This document shows positions 25,761-36,134 of a stretch of DNA of 64,000 nucleotides, in pieces. The DNA lies in assembly GCF_009857535.1 (NCBI RefSeq), contig NZ_WWCS01000004.1:364827-428826 (forward strand), given 5' to 3'. A model generated the notes under the pieces. That model saw only the letters and a list, made by a program, of their open reading frames with translations, did no database searches and was not told where the DNA came from. The translations under genes were made by a program, and so were the position numbers. The stretch is from Duganella margarita. GTDB lineage: Bacteria > Pseudomonadota > Gammaproteobacteria > Burkholderiales > Burkholderiaceae_D. Positions within the stretch are counted from its first letter, which is position 1. Every line of letters starts with the position of its first letter.

Positions 25761-26669
25761 TCACTCCAACAGGAAATTGCGCCGTGGCGCCTCCAGGTCG
25801 GCGCTCTCGTTCGCGGTTTCGTCTTTCAGTGCAACGCCGGATAGCTGGCGGCGGCGCGCTTCGGACAACAGGTAGTGCAGCTTGAACGCTGCCGCGTCGC
25901 AGGTCAAGCCCGCCGGGCGGACATTCGAGATGCAGTTGCGACTGGCGTCGGTGAGACCGGGGCGCGGCGCCCAGGTGAGGTAGAGGCCCATGCTGTCCGG
26001 GGAGCTGAGGCCGGGACGTTCGCCGATCAGCACCACCACCGCTTGCGCATCGAGCAGGTGGGCAATTTCATCGCCGATGGCGACGCGGCCTTGCTGCACA
26101 ATGGTGATCGGCGCCAGGCGCCACTGCTCGGCCGACAGGCGAGCCAGCAACGCGCGAATCAGCGGCACAGCGTTCTGTTCAATCGACAGCGCCGACAGGC
26201 CATCGGCAACCACCAGCGCGAGGTCGTAGCGGGCGCCGGCGGCAGAAGGCGTGGCGGGCGCGATGGCAGCGGCGGGCGTCGTCGCGGTGACCGCATCGGC
26301 GGCGGCAGGGTCGGCGTCGGCCGGCGTGGTCGTGGTGGCAGCGACGGCCGGCGTGGCGGCGGCGGCCAGCTTGACGCGCGAGGCGTCGTCCAGGCGGCGG
26401 CCGAGATCCGGGCGTTGCAGGTAGGTGTTGCGGTCCGGCGCGGCGCTATGCAGGCTTACACACGGCAAGCCGCTGGCGGCATGCAGCGCCTCGCCCAGCG
26501 CCACCGGATCAAGCGCCAGATGCACGGCATCGCGGGCACGCGCATGCGCCAGCTGGAACTCCAGTTGCGGCGCCGTCGGCTGACTGACGCCGCTACGCCC
26601 CAGCGCAATCCGCGCTGCCGTGAACTGCCGCAGCGCGCCCCACGGATTGCTGGTCACCGGCTTATCCAT
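25761..26669 (-). CDS. eutC: Ethanolamine ammonia-lyase small subunit
   Basis: Small subunit of the adenosylcobalamin-dependent enzyme converting ethanolamine to acetaldehyde and ammonia. Of 302 residues, the N-terminal part ([31 protein letters not shown]) and C-terminal part ([31 protein letters not shown]) match EutC. Between them an Ala/Thr/Pro-rich segment of about 45 residues (near 117-160, with runs such as [15 protein letters not shown]) replaces the short connecting region of other EutC proteins. It overlaps the end of eutB by 8 bases. The start at 26669 is chosen for homology. Confidence 0.93.
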   Translation of the reverse strand: MDKPVTSNPWGALRQFTAARIALGRSGVSQPTAPQLEFQLAHARARDAVHLALDPVALGEALHAASGLPCVSLHSAAPDRNTYLQRPDLGRRLDDASRVKLAAAATPAVAATTTTPADADPAAADAVTATTPAAAIAPATPSAAGARYDLALVVADGLSALSIEQNAVPLIRALLARLSAEQWRLAPITIVQQGRVAIGDEIAHLLDAQAVVVLIGERPGLSSPDSMGLYLTWAPRPGLTDASRNCISNVRPAGLTCDAAAFKLHYLLSEARRRQLSGVALKDETANESADLEAPRRNFLLE

Positions 26670-28059
26670 GCGCCGCCAACCGCAGCAAGGCCTTGTTGAA
26701 AGCCGGTGGCAAAGCATCCGCCAAAGTAAAGCGCGCATCGCCGGTAACGATACCCATCGCCTGCAACCAAGCATCAAACTCCGGCGCCGGTTTCAGTCCC
26801 AGCACGCGCCGCACATACAGCGCATCATGGAACGAAGTACTCTGATAATTCAACATGATGTCATCCGATCCCGGCACGCCCATGACAAAAGTGCCGCCGG
26901 CCGCCCCCAGCATGGTCAACAGCACATCCATATCATCCTGATCCGCCTCCGCATGATTGGTGTAGCAGACATCACACCCCATCGGCAAACCAAGCAGCTT
27001 GGCGCAGAAATGATCCTCCAGCCCCGCGCGCACAATCTGCTTGCCGTCATACAGATACTCCGGCCCGATGAAACCCACCACCGAGTTGACCAGCAGCGGC
27101 TGGAAGCGCCGCGCCACCGCATATGCGCGCGCCTCGCAGGTCTGCTGATCAACGCCATGATGCGCATTGGCCGACAGCGCACTGCCCTGCCCCGTCTCGA
27201 AATACATCACATTGTTGCCGACGGTGCCGCGCCCGAGCGACAGCGCCGCCTGGCGCGCCTCTTCCAGCAGCGACAGCGTCACGCCGAAACCCGCATTCGC
27301 CGCCTCGGTGCCGGCAATCGACTGGAACACCAGATCCACCGGCGCGCCACGCTCGATGGTCGCAATGGTGTTGGTCACGTGCGTCAGCACGCAGGACTGG
27401 GTCGGAATCGCATAACGCGCAATGATCTCGTCCAGCATCGACACCAGCTTGATCACCTGCGGCACATTGTCCGTGGCCGGATTGATGCCGATCACCGCAT
27501 CGCCGCTGCCGTACAACAGGCCATCAAGCAGACTGGCCGCAATGCCGCTGGCGTCGTCGGTCGGATGATTCGGCTGCAAGCGCGTCGACATGCATCCCGC
27601 CAGCCCAATCGTATTGCGAAAGCGCGCGACCACGCTGCACTTGCGCGCCACCAGCACCAGATCCTGAACGCGCATAATCTTGGACACCGCCGCCACCATC
27701 TCCGGCGTCAAGCCCGGCGCCAGCGCAGTCAGCGCGACGCCATCGGCCGCATCGCTCAACAGCCAGTTGCGGAAGTCGCCCACCGTCAGATGCGCCACGC
27801 GCGCGAAGGCAGCCGCATCGTGCGTATCGACGATCAGCCGCGTCACCTCGTCCTCTTCGTACGGAACCAGCGCCTCGTTAAGGAACGCAGACAGCGGCAG
27901 CTCGGCCAACGCCATCTGCGCAGCGACGCGCTCCTCGGCGCTGCCGGCCGCCACACCGGCCAGATAGTCGCCCGAGCGCGCAGGCGTCGCCTTCGCCATC
28001 ACATCCTTCAGATCGCGGAACGAATAGGTCTTACTGCCGACCTGGTGCGAGTAGCCCAT
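26662..28059 (-). CDS. eutB: Ethanolamine ammonia-lyase large subunit
   Basis: Large catalytic subunit (about 465 residues) of coenzyme B12-dependent ethanolamine ammonia-lyase. Family motifs run the full length: [90 protein letters not shown] and [16 protein letters not shown]. The start MGYSHQVG at 28059 has an AAGGGA site five bases upstream; an in-frame codon at 28083 is an alternative. Either way it overlaps the 3' end of the permease gene. No microcompartment or EutA reactivase gene is nearby. Confidence 0.95.
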   Translation of the reverse strand: MGYSHQVGSKTYSFRDLKDVMAKATPARSGDYLAGVAAGSAEERVAAQMALAELPLSAFLNEALVPYEEDEVTRLIVDTHDAAAFARVAHLTVGDFRNWLLSDAADGVALTALAPGLTPEMVAAVSKIMRVQDLVLVARKCSVVARFRNTIGLAGCMSTRLQPNHPTDDASGIAASLLDGLLYGSGDAVIGINPATDNVPQVIKLVSMLDEIIARYAIPTQSCVLTHVTNTIATIERGAPVDLVFQSIAGTEAANAGFGVTLSLLEEARQAALSLGRGTVGNNVMYFETGQGSALSANAHHGVDQQTCEARAYAVARRFQPLLVNSVVGFIGPEYLYDGKQIVRAGLEDHFCAKLLGLPMGCDVCYTNHAEADQDDMDVLLTMLGAAGGTFVMGVPGSDDIMLNYQSTSFHDALYVRRVLGLKPAPEFDAWLQAMGIVTGDARFTLADALPPAFNKALLRLAAHG

Positions 28060-29380
28060 CACGGTCCCTTCGGAAAACGCCATAACCCAGCAACAGCATC
28101 ACCACAAACACACAGAAGATCAGCCCATTGTAATAGATCATGGTCGCCATGCAGACCAGCGCTCCCACCAGTGCGACGGCCGGGAAAAACGGATAGCATG
28201 GCGCGCGGAACGGCCGCGCCATCGCCGGCTCATCCCGCCGCAGCTTGAACAGCGCCAGCATGCTGATGATGTACATGGTGATCGCGCCGAACACCGACAG
28301 CGTCACGATATTCGCCGTCAGCGTCTGCCCGCCCAGAGTAATCAGCTGATCGCTATAGATGGCGGCGATGCCCACCACGCCGCCGGCCAGGATGGCGCGA
28401 TGCGGTGTCTTGAAGCGCGGATGGATTTTGGCGAAGTACGACGGCAGATACGCCTCTCGCGCCAGCGCATAAATCTGCCGCGAGTAACCCAGAATGATGC
28501 CGTGGAAGGACGCGATCAAACCAAACAGGCCAAGCCACACCAGCATGTGCAGCCAGCCGCTGTGCTCACCGACGATCAGCTTCATCGCCTGCGGCAGCGG
28601 ATCGTTGATGTTGGCCAGCTTGGTCCAGTCGCCGGCGCCGCCGGCAAACACCATGACGCCCAGCGCCAGCAGCACCAGCGTCGCAATCCCGGCGATGTAG
28701 GCGATCGGCACCGAGCGCTGTGGATCGCGCGCTTCCTCCGCCGCCATCGCCACACCTTCAATCGCCAGAAAGAACCAGATGGCAAACGGAATCGCCGCGA
28801 ACATGCCGGGAATCGCCGCCAGCGTGAAGGCGTCCTGTCCTGACCAGCCGCCCTTGACGAAGTTCGCCGCCGAAAATCCCGGCGCGACCACGCCCATGAA
28901 CACCAGTAGTTCAAAGATCGCTAGCAGCGTCACCAGCAGTTCGAAGGTGGCAGCAATCTGCACCCCGAGGATATTCAGCGTCATGAAGACCAGGTAAGCG
29001 CACACCGCCGCCGTCTTCGGCTCGACCTGCGGGAACTGCACATTGAGATAGGCGCCGATGGCGAGCGCAATCGCCGGTGGCGCAAACACGAATTCGATCA
29101 GCGTGGCGGCGCCGGCCAGATAGCCGCCCAGCGGTCCGAAGGCGCGCTTGCTGTAGGCGAACGGGCCGCCGGCGTGCGGAATGGAGGTGGTCAGTTCGGT
29201 AAAGCTGAAGATGAACGCGGTGTACATCGCAGCAATGAACAGCGCCGTCACGGTGAAGCCCAGCGTGCCGGCGGAGGCCCAGCCATAACTCCAGCCGAAA
29301 TATTCGCCCGAGATCACCAGGCCAACCGCGATGCCCCAAAGTTGAAACGTGCCCAGCGTCTTCTGTAAAGTAGCTTGCAT
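28031..29380 (-). CDS. eat: Ethanolamine permease, APC superfamily
   Basis: A 449-residue, 12-helix APC transporter. Signatures include GIAVGLVISGEYFGWSYGWASAGTLG at the first helix, typical of the Eat ethanolamine permeases, and SIPHAGGPFAYSKRAFGPLGGYLAG in the second loop. It overlaps eutB by about 29 bases, so uptake and cleavage of ethanolamine are encoded together. A good Shine-Dalgarno site (AGGAGG) precedes the start. The 72-base gap upstream is too short for a cobalamin riboswitch. Confidence 0.92.
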   Translation of the reverse strand: MQATLQKTLGTFQLWGIAVGLVISGEYFGWSYGWASAGTLGFTVTALFIAAMYTAFIFSFTELTTSIPHAGGPFAYSKRAFGPLGGYLAGAATLIEFVFAPPAIALAIGAYLNVQFPQVEPKTAAVCAYLVFMTLNILGVQIAATFELLVTLLAIFELLVFMGVVAPGFSAANFVKGGWSGQDAFTLAAIPGMFAAIPFAIWFFLAIEGVAMAAEEARDPQRSVPIAYIAGIATLVLLALGVMVFAGGAGDWTKLANINDPLPQAMKLIVGEHSGWLHMLVWLGLFGLIASFHGIILGYSRQIYALAREAYLPSYFAKIHPRFKTPHRAILAGGVVGIAAIYSDQLITLGGQTLTANIVTLSVFGAITMYIISMLALFKLRRDEPAMARPFRAPCYPFFPAVALVGALVCMATMIYYNGLIFCVFVVMLLLGYGVFRRDRDGLLAPGRQ

Positions 29381-29452
29381 GCGTTGCCTCCTGTGCCGAG
29401 ATCAGAAAAACATGCAATCCTCATGCCAGCGGCCCGCACAGAAGTGGTGCAA

Positions 29453-31549
29453 TTACAGGTCGATCTGCGGCGCCTGCACGTTGTACTGCTTGAACTTGGC
29501 CACCATTTTGTCCATCTCCGCGCGGTACAGCGCTTTCTGCTCGTCGGTGCCGGTGAAGACCAGCTTGCCCTCGCGCTTGAGCTTTTGCAACAATGATCCC
29601 GCCTGTTCGAAATCGCGCTGCGCTTCGTCTAGCCGGCCGAGACCTTCGTAGGCCAGGCCGCGATAGTAATACGCTTCGAAATAATCCGGCTGGTGCGGCA
29701 GGCCGGTGGTCAGCGCCGTCACCGCTTCGTTGTAGCGCTTGAGCGCCAGCAGCGCCCGCGCGCGGTGGTAGTACAGCGGCATATTCGGGCCGCCGGTGTA
29801 GATGCGCATGCCGATCGCTTCCGCCTTGTCCAGCGCGCGCAGCGATTCTTCCATATAGCCCTGCTTGCGCGCGACCGCGCTGGCGAAATACAGCAGGCCG
29901 CGATACAGCGTGTCTTCGCGCTTGCGGATGTCGGCGGCGGCCGGGCGCACGCGCGGCTCGCTGCTGTGGGTCAGGCAGTCGGCGTAGCCCCCTTCGCCGT
30001 TGCGCCAGGTCTGGTAGACGCGCTTGTCGCCGGCGCGGCGCAGCACCGCGTCCATGGTCGGATAGTCGCGCGCCTGGCAGGCGAAGCTGGCGTAGGCGTT
30101 GAGGTTCCAGGCGTCCGGATAACGCGCCACCAATGCTTCGAAGCTGGTCTTCATCGTGTCCCAGTCCACCGGGCTGGCCGGGTCGTCGAACAGCTTGTCC
30201 TCGTAGACGTCGCGGTTGGCGTACCAGTAGACGCGGGCATACATCGCGGCCGCATCGGCGCCGCCGGCCCTGCTGCCGCGCCGGGCGATTTCGTCGATTT
30301 CGTCCGGAGACGCATGCCACATCGCGCTGCCATACAGCGCCGCCGTGAAGTATGTCTCGTGATAATCGGGATACAGCGCGATGGCCTTGTCCAGCGCCGT
30401 GCGGTTGCTCAGCGCGCGGAAGTTGTCGCTCCACGGCGTGAGCGTCATGCGGACGCGGAACAGTTCCGGGTCTTTGTCCTTGAGCAGCTGCTTCTCCGCG
30501 TAGAACAGCACCGCGTTACCCTCGTCGATCGCGGCCAGCAAGCGCTTGATGTCTTCCCTGGGAACTGTGTTGTAGAAGCCGTTGCCGCGATAGGACAGGC
30601 CGCGCGCCAGCAGCACGTAAGCGTGGAAGATGCGCGCCGCGCCGGACGTCGGCGCCTGCTTTTCCCAGGCCTTGGCGCCCGCTTCCCTCTTGACCCAGTA
30701 CTCCGGCTCGCGGCTGCGGCCGGGGAATTCCTTGAGCTGGTTATAGAAGATCGCCAGCTTCCACACGCCGCTGGGCGTGCGCTCCTGCGACTTGAGCAGC
30801 TTGTTGCGCAGCGCATCCAGCTTCTTGTAGTCGGACTTGATTAGATAGCCCTGCACCTCCTCGATCAGCGCGCTGCGCGCCTTGCGTTCCTTTTCATCCT
30901 CAACCTCGGTGGCGACGGCCGGCTCCGACGCCACCGGCCGCGCGGCCGCAACGCCATCGGCCGCCACCGCGCGCTGCAAGATCGCCACCAGCCGGCCCGC
31001 CTCCGGCCCCTGCGCAGCCGGATCGAGTTCCGCCAGGCTGACCGGGCGCTGCAACACCTTGCCGTCGATGTAGGCGCTCAGATAGGCCATGTAATTCATC
31101 AGCACCGGCTTGCCCTGGCCGAAGTAGTTAGCGTCACCCACGGTGCCCTGCCCGGCTGGCGGACGCGGATCGGGCGTGAGCATGATCTGGCGGATGGCGT
31201 TCTGCACCCGCTCGCGGTCCAGCGTCTGGCACGGCTGCTTCAGCAATTGCGGATGGAACGGGCAGGCCTGCGCGCCGCTGCGGGTGACGATGAACCATGT
31301 CGCCTGCGCATCGCCGGCATGGATATCCGGCCGCTCGATCAGCAGCGACGCTTCGATCGGCTCGCCCTTGTAGGCCGCCAGCCTGTCATGGATCGGCCGC
31401 TGCGGATGCTGCTGCGGCCAGATGCGCATGAACTCATTGTCCGCGATCGGGTGATCGCGCAGCGCCGACTGGTAGCTCAAATCCCAGGGCAGCTCGGCCG
31501 CCTGCGCGGAACAGCACAGCAGCAGGCCGGCCAGTAATCGATAACCCAT
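29453..31549 (-). CDS. Secreted TPR/DUF4034-like protein
   Basis: About 698 residues. A signal peptide is visible (MGYRLLAGLLLCCSAQA, cleavage before AELPW), so it is periplasmic. The middle (about 240-450) resembles DUF4034-like helical repeat proteins (IKSDYKKLDALRNKLLKSQERTPSGVWKLAIFY, HETYFTAALYGSAMWHASPDE). The C-terminal 200 residues are TPR repeats (LYYHRARALLALKRYNEAVTALTTGLPHQPDYFEAYYYRGLAYEGLGRLDEAQRDFEQA). The biochemical role is unknown. Its ATG follows the T-run of the secF terminator directly, so it is probably expressed by read-through. Confidence 0.78.
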   Translation of the reverse strand: MGYRLLAGLLLCCSAQAAELPWDLSYQSALRDHPIADNEFMRIWPQQHPQRPIHDRLAAYKGEPIEASLLIERPDIHAGDAQATWFIVTRSGAQACPFHPQLLKQPCQTLDRERVQNAIRQIMLTPDPRPPAGQGTVGDANYFGQGKPVLMNYMAYLSAYIDGKVLQRPVSLAELDPAAQGPEAGRLVAILQRAVAADGVAAARPVASEPAVATEVEDEKERKARSALIEEVQGYLIKSDYKKLDALRNKLLKSQERTPSGVWKLAIFYNQLKEFPGRSREPEYWVKREAGAKAWEKQAPTSGAARIFHAYVLLARGLSYRGNGFYNTVPREDIKRLLAAIDEGNAVLFYAEKQLLKDKDPELFRVRMTLTPWSDNFRALSNRTALDKAIALYPDYHETYFTAALYGSAMWHASPDEIDEIARRGSRAGGADAAAMYARVYWYANRDVYEDKLFDDPASPVDWDTMKTSFEALVARYPDAWNLNAYASFACQARDYPTMDAVLRRAGDKRVYQTWRNGEGGYADCLTHSSEPRVRPAAADIRKREDTLYRGLLYFASAVARKQGYMEESLRALDKAEAIGMRIYTGGPNMPLYYHRARALLALKRYNEAVTALTTGLPHQPDYFEAYYYRGLAYEGLGRLDEAQRDFEQAGSLLQKLKREGKLVFTGTDEQKALYRAEMDKMVAKFKQYNVQAPQIDL

Positions 31550-31587
31550 AAAAAAAAATCCCCCAGGCAAAAGTGCACAGGGGGATT
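31550..31587 (-). terminator. secF terminator doubling as leader of the TPR gene
   Basis: On the minus strand an 8-bp stem (AATCCCCC, 31587-31580; GGGGGATT, 31564-31557) is followed by nine T (31558-31550) and then immediately by the ATG of the TPR gene. The 3' arm GGGGGA, nine bases before the ATG, is the only Shine-Dalgarno-like sequence available. Confidence 0.8.
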
Positions 31588-31612
31588 CTACTAGCAATTT
31601 GACAACACTGAT

Positions 31613-32635
31613 TTACACTACAGCGCCATCCGTTTCGTCTTTTTCCTTGATCGGCTTGATCAGGTCTTCGCGCTTCACGCCCAGCCACATGGCGACTGCG
31701 GCGGCCACGAACACCGACGAGTAAATACCGAAGCAGATACCGATGGTCAGCGCCATCGCGAAGTAGTGCAGCGTCGGACCGCCCAGGAACAGCATCGACA
31801 GCACCATCATCTGCGTACAGCCGTGGGTGATGATGGTGCGCGAGATGGTCGAGGTGATCGCGTTGTCGATCACTTCATGCACCGACGCCTTGCGCTGCTT
31901 GCGGAAGTTTTCGCGGATCCGGTCGAAAATCACCACCGACTCATTGACCGAGTAGCCCAGCACCGCCAGGATACCGGCCAGCACGGTCAGCGAGAATTCC
32001 CAGTGGAAGAAGGCGAAGAAGCCGAGAATGATCACCACGTCGTGCAAGTTGGCGATAATCGCGGCGACCGCGAATTTCCACTCGAAGCGCACGGCCAGGT
32101 AGATCATCACGCCGATAATCACCATTACCAGCGCGTTCAGGCCGTTCTGGGCCAGCTCGTCGCCCACCTGCGGGCCGACGAATTCCACCTTCTGCAAACC
32201 GACCAGCTCGGCGCCGGCGGCGTCGGAGCAAGCCTGCTTGACCACGTGCTCGCCCTTGGCGGTCACGGTGTCGATCTGCTTCATGGCGCCGCTTTCGGCC
32301 TTGCACAGCGCATCGTACACCTTGGCCGAAGCGGCGTTGGAGGTGATGCCCTTCACTACCGGCAGACGCAACATCACGTCGTGCGCGGTGCCGAAGCCGG
32401 TGGCTTCAGGCTGCTCGTAGCCGATGCTTTCCAGCGTGTGGCGGATCCGTTCCAGGTTGGCCGCGTCCTTGTATTTCAACTCCATCACGGTGCCGCCGGT
32501 GAACTCCACGGAGAAGTTCAGCGGACGGGTGATCAGGAAGAACACGGCTGCGACGAAGGTCAACGCCGAAATGGCGTTGAACACCAGCGCGTGGCGCATG
32601 AACGGAATGTCTTTTTTAATGCGGAAAAATTCCAT
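31613..32635 (-). CDS. secF: Protein translocase subunit SecF
   Basis: 340 residues. Together with SecD and YajC it forms the membrane complex that uses the proton gradient to pull secreted proteins out of the Sec channel. A first helix near residues 15-35 is followed by the periplasmic domain (FSVEFTGGTVMELKY, the conserved P1-type entry), then five C-terminal helices with GYSVNESVVIFDRIRENFRK, the hallmark of SecF. It starts 15 bases after the secD stop. Length and motifs are normal. Confidence 0.97.
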   Translation of the reverse strand: MEFFRIKKDIPFMRHALVFNAISALTFVAAVFFLITRPLNFSVEFTGGTVMELKYKDAANLERIRHTLESIGYEQPEATGFGTAHDVMLRLPVVKGITSNAASAKVYDALCKAESGAMKQIDTVTAKGEHVVKQACSDAAGAELVGLQKVEFVGPQVGDELAQNGLNALVMVIIGVMIYLAVRFEWKFAVAAIIANLHDVVIILGFFAFFHWEFSLTVLAGILAVLGYSVNESVVIFDRIRENFRKQRKASVHEVIDNAITSTISRTIITHGCTQMMVLSMLFLGGPTLHYFAMALTIGICFGIYSSVFVAAAVAMWLGVKREDLIKPIKEKDETDGAVV

Positions 32636-32650
32636 GCTCAGTGCCCCTGG

Positions 32651-34519
32651 TTATTTCTGACCCGGTACCCAAACGGTACCGATGGCGATCGATTGCAGCT
32701 TTTTCTTGCGGCCGTACCAGAGGTTGACCACGCCACGCGAAACAAACACGGCGGAGAACATCGAGGTCAGGATACCCAGCGTGTGCACCACGGCGAAGCC
32801 GCGGATCGGACCGGAGCCGAACACCCACAGCGCCACGCCGACGATCAGCGTAGTGACGTTGGAGTCGATAATGGTGGCCCAGGCGCGGTCGAAGCCGGCG
32901 GAAATCGCCTGCTGCGGCGAGGCGCCGGAACGCAGCTCTTCCCGCACGCGCTCGTTAATCAACACGTTCGAGTCGATCGCCATACCCAGCGCCAGCGCGA
33001 TCGCGGCCATGCCCGGCAGGGTCAAGGTCACTTGCATCAGCGACAGCAGCGCCAGCAGGAACAGCAGGTTGCAGGCCAGCGCGAACACGCTGAAGAAACC
33101 GAACATCATGTAGTAGACGATCATGAAGATCGCGATGGCCGCGAAGCCGTACATGGTCGAGTGGATACCCTTGTTGATGTTCTCGGCGCCCAGTGCAGGG
33201 CCGATGGTGCGTTCTTCGATGATGTCCATCGGCGCCGACAACGCGCCGGCGCGCAACAGCAGCGCCAGTTCAGCAGCGTTTTCCGCGTTGCCCATGCCGG
33301 TGATCTGGAAGCGGCTGCCCAGTTCCGACTGGACAGTAGCCACCGACAGCACTTCGCCCGGCTTGCCCTTCTTCTCGAACAGCACGATGGCCATTTTCTT
33401 GCCGACGCGGTCGCGGGTAGCGTCGCGCATGCGGCGGCCGCCGTCGCCATTCAGGTCCAGGCTCACGGCCGGCTGGTTGTTGCTGTCGAAGCTGGCCACG
33501 GCGCTGGAGATGTAATCACCCGTCAGCACCACGTCCTTGTACAGCACCACTGGTACGGCTTTGCCGGAGGTGAACAATTCCGAGTTGAACGGAATCGCTG
33601 CCGACAGTTCGGTGCCCGGCGTGATCGACTCGTCGACCATGCGCACTTCCAGCGTCGCGGTGCGGCCGATCACGGCGCGCGCACGCGCCACGTCCTGCAC
33701 GCCTGGCAGCTGAACCACGATGCGGTCCGGACCTTGCTGCTGGATCACCGGCTCAGCCACGCCCAGCTCGTTGACGCGCTTCGACAGGGTGGCGATGTTC
33801 TGCTTGACGCCGTCATCGACGGTTTGCTTCAGCGCGGCCGGTTTCAGGCTCATCACCGTTTTCAGATCGCTGCCATCGCCGGAATCGGCGAACAGCAGGT
33901 CGGCCATCTGGCCGTTCAGCACGTCCTTGGCCTTCTGGCGGGTGGCATCGTCGCGAAACTTGATTTCGATGGTATTGCCGACCTTGTCGATACCGGCGTG
34001 ACGGATGTTCTTGTCACGCAGCAGCGCGCGGGCGGCCGACTGCATGCCTTGCACGCGCTTGCTCAACACGCCTTCGCTGTCGACCTGCATCAGGAAGTGC
34101 ACACCGCCGCGCAAGTCGAGGCCGAGGTACATCGGCAGCGCGTGCAGGCTTTGCATCCACTTCGGCGTATCGGCCTGCAGGTTCAGCGCCACCAGGTAGG
34201 TGGGATCTTCCGGATCGGTGTTGAGACCCTTTTCCAGCACCGATTTGGCGTGGAACTGAATGTCCGGGGTGGCGAAGCGCACCCGTACCGAGGCGTAATT
34301 GCCGGTGCCGTCATAGGCGATGCCGTCGTTGGCGATGCCGGCCTTGGTCAGCACATCGGCCACCTTGGCGGTCATGTCCGAGCTCATCTTGACGGTCGAC
34401 TTGCCGCTGGTGACTTGCACCGCCGGCGATTCACCGAAGTAGTTCGGCACCGTGTACAGCGCACCCAACAGGATGGCCACCACGATCACTATGTATTTCC
34501 AGACTGGATAACGATTCAT
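32651..34519 (-). CDS. secD: Protein translocase subunit SecD
   Basis: 622 residues. One N-terminal helix (WKYIVIVVAILLGALYTVPNYF) is followed by a large periplasmic region with the SecD motifs LGLDLRGGVHFLMQVD and VVQLPGVQDVARA, and then five helices with GMAIDSNVLINERVREEL, the conserved proton-path helix. It works with SecF and YajC in the Sec holotranslocon. It is separated from yajC by 59 bases containing a hairpin, and from secF by 15 bases. Confidence 0.97.
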   Translation of the reverse strand: MNRYPVWKYIVIVVAILLGALYTVPNYFGESPAVQVTSGKSTVKMSSDMTAKVADVLTKAGIANDGIAYDGTGNYASVRVRFATPDIQFHAKSVLEKGLNTDPEDPTYLVALNLQADTPKWMQSLHALPMYLGLDLRGGVHFLMQVDSEGVLSKRVQGMQSAARALLRDKNIRHAGIDKVGNTIEIKFRDDATRQKAKDVLNGQMADLLFADSGDGSDLKTVMSLKPAALKQTVDDGVKQNIATLSKRVNELGVAEPVIQQQGPDRIVVQLPGVQDVARARAVIGRTATLEVRMVDESITPGTELSAAIPFNSELFTSGKAVPVVLYKDVVLTGDYISSAVASFDSNNQPAVSLDLNGDGGRRMRDATRDRVGKKMAIVLFEKKGKPGEVLSVATVQSELGSRFQITGMGNAENAAELALLLRAGALSAPMDIIEERTIGPALGAENINKGIHSTMYGFAAIAIFMIVYYMMFGFFSVFALACNLLFLLALLSLMQVTLTLPGMAAIALALGMAIDSNVLINERVREELRSGASPQQAISAGFDRAWATIIDSNVTTLIVGVALWVFGSGPIRGFAVVHTLGILTSMFSAVFVSRGVVNLWYGRKKKLQSIAIGTVWVPGQK

Positions 34520-34546
34520 ATAGCTCTAACGTTCAATGGAGACGTC

Positions 34547-34570
34547 AAAAGGCCCGCGCAAGCGCGGGCC
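34547..34570 (-). terminator. Hairpin with short T-run between yajC and secD
   Basis: On the minus strand GGCCCGCGC pairs with GCGCGGGCC across a two-base loop, followed by TTTT. It may act as a partial terminator that lowers secDF relative to yajC. Confidence 0.6.
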
Positions 34571-34578
34571 CGGGGGAA

Positions 34579-34920
34579 TTACAGGCTTTTCAGCGTGCCG
34601 TTTGGCAGCACCATCGTGATCGAGTTCTTTTGCACCACCAGCTCGGCGCCGCTGGAGATTTCCAGGGTCACGTAGGCGTCGGAGATCTTGGTGATCTTGC
34701 CCAGCACGCCGCCGGCGGTGACCACTTCAGCGCCTTTGGTCAGCGCTTCCATCATGGCTTTTTGTTCCTTGGCGCGCTTCTGCTGAGGACGGATCATCAG
34801 GAAGTACATGGCCACGAACATCAGAATCAGGAAACCATACTGGCCCAGGAAGCCACCGCCGCCGCCCAGGGCTTCGAGTGGGTTGGATTGAGCATAAGCA
34901 TTGGAAATGAAGAAGGACAC
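34579..34920 (-). CDS. yajC: Preprotein translocase subunit YajC
   Basis: 113 residues. One membrane helix near residues 25-45 (YGFLILMFVAMYFLMIRPQQKRAKEQ, the diagnostic RPQQKR boundary), followed by a small soluble domain (VVTAGGVLGKITKISDAYVTLEI). YajC is an accessory component of the SecDF complex. It stands between tgt and secD in the order conserved across proteobacteria, on the minus strand. Confidence 0.97.
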   Translation of the reverse strand: MSFFISNAYAQSNPLEALGGGGGFLGQYGFLILMFVAMYFLMIRPQQKRAKEQKAMMEALTKGAEVVTAGGVLGKITKISDAYVTLEISSGAELVVQKNSITMVLPNGTLKSL

Positions 34921-34991
34921 TGGTGACTCCGATATCTATAGTTTAAAAAACAGCGCTGTATTCTAGCACTGGCAGAACGGCGTTACGACTT

Positions 34992-36134
<1,143 letters not shown>

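Noticed and set aside
29381..29452. Possible cobalamin riboswitch upstream of the ethanolamine permease
   Set aside because: The gap is only 72 bases, far too short for a B12 riboswitch, and no B12-box-like sequence is seen.
34547..34570. The yajC-secD hairpin as another REP-family copy
   Set aside because: It is a single GC stem without the ATTCCC arms or CTGAGC core and behaves as an ordinary intercistronic hairpin.
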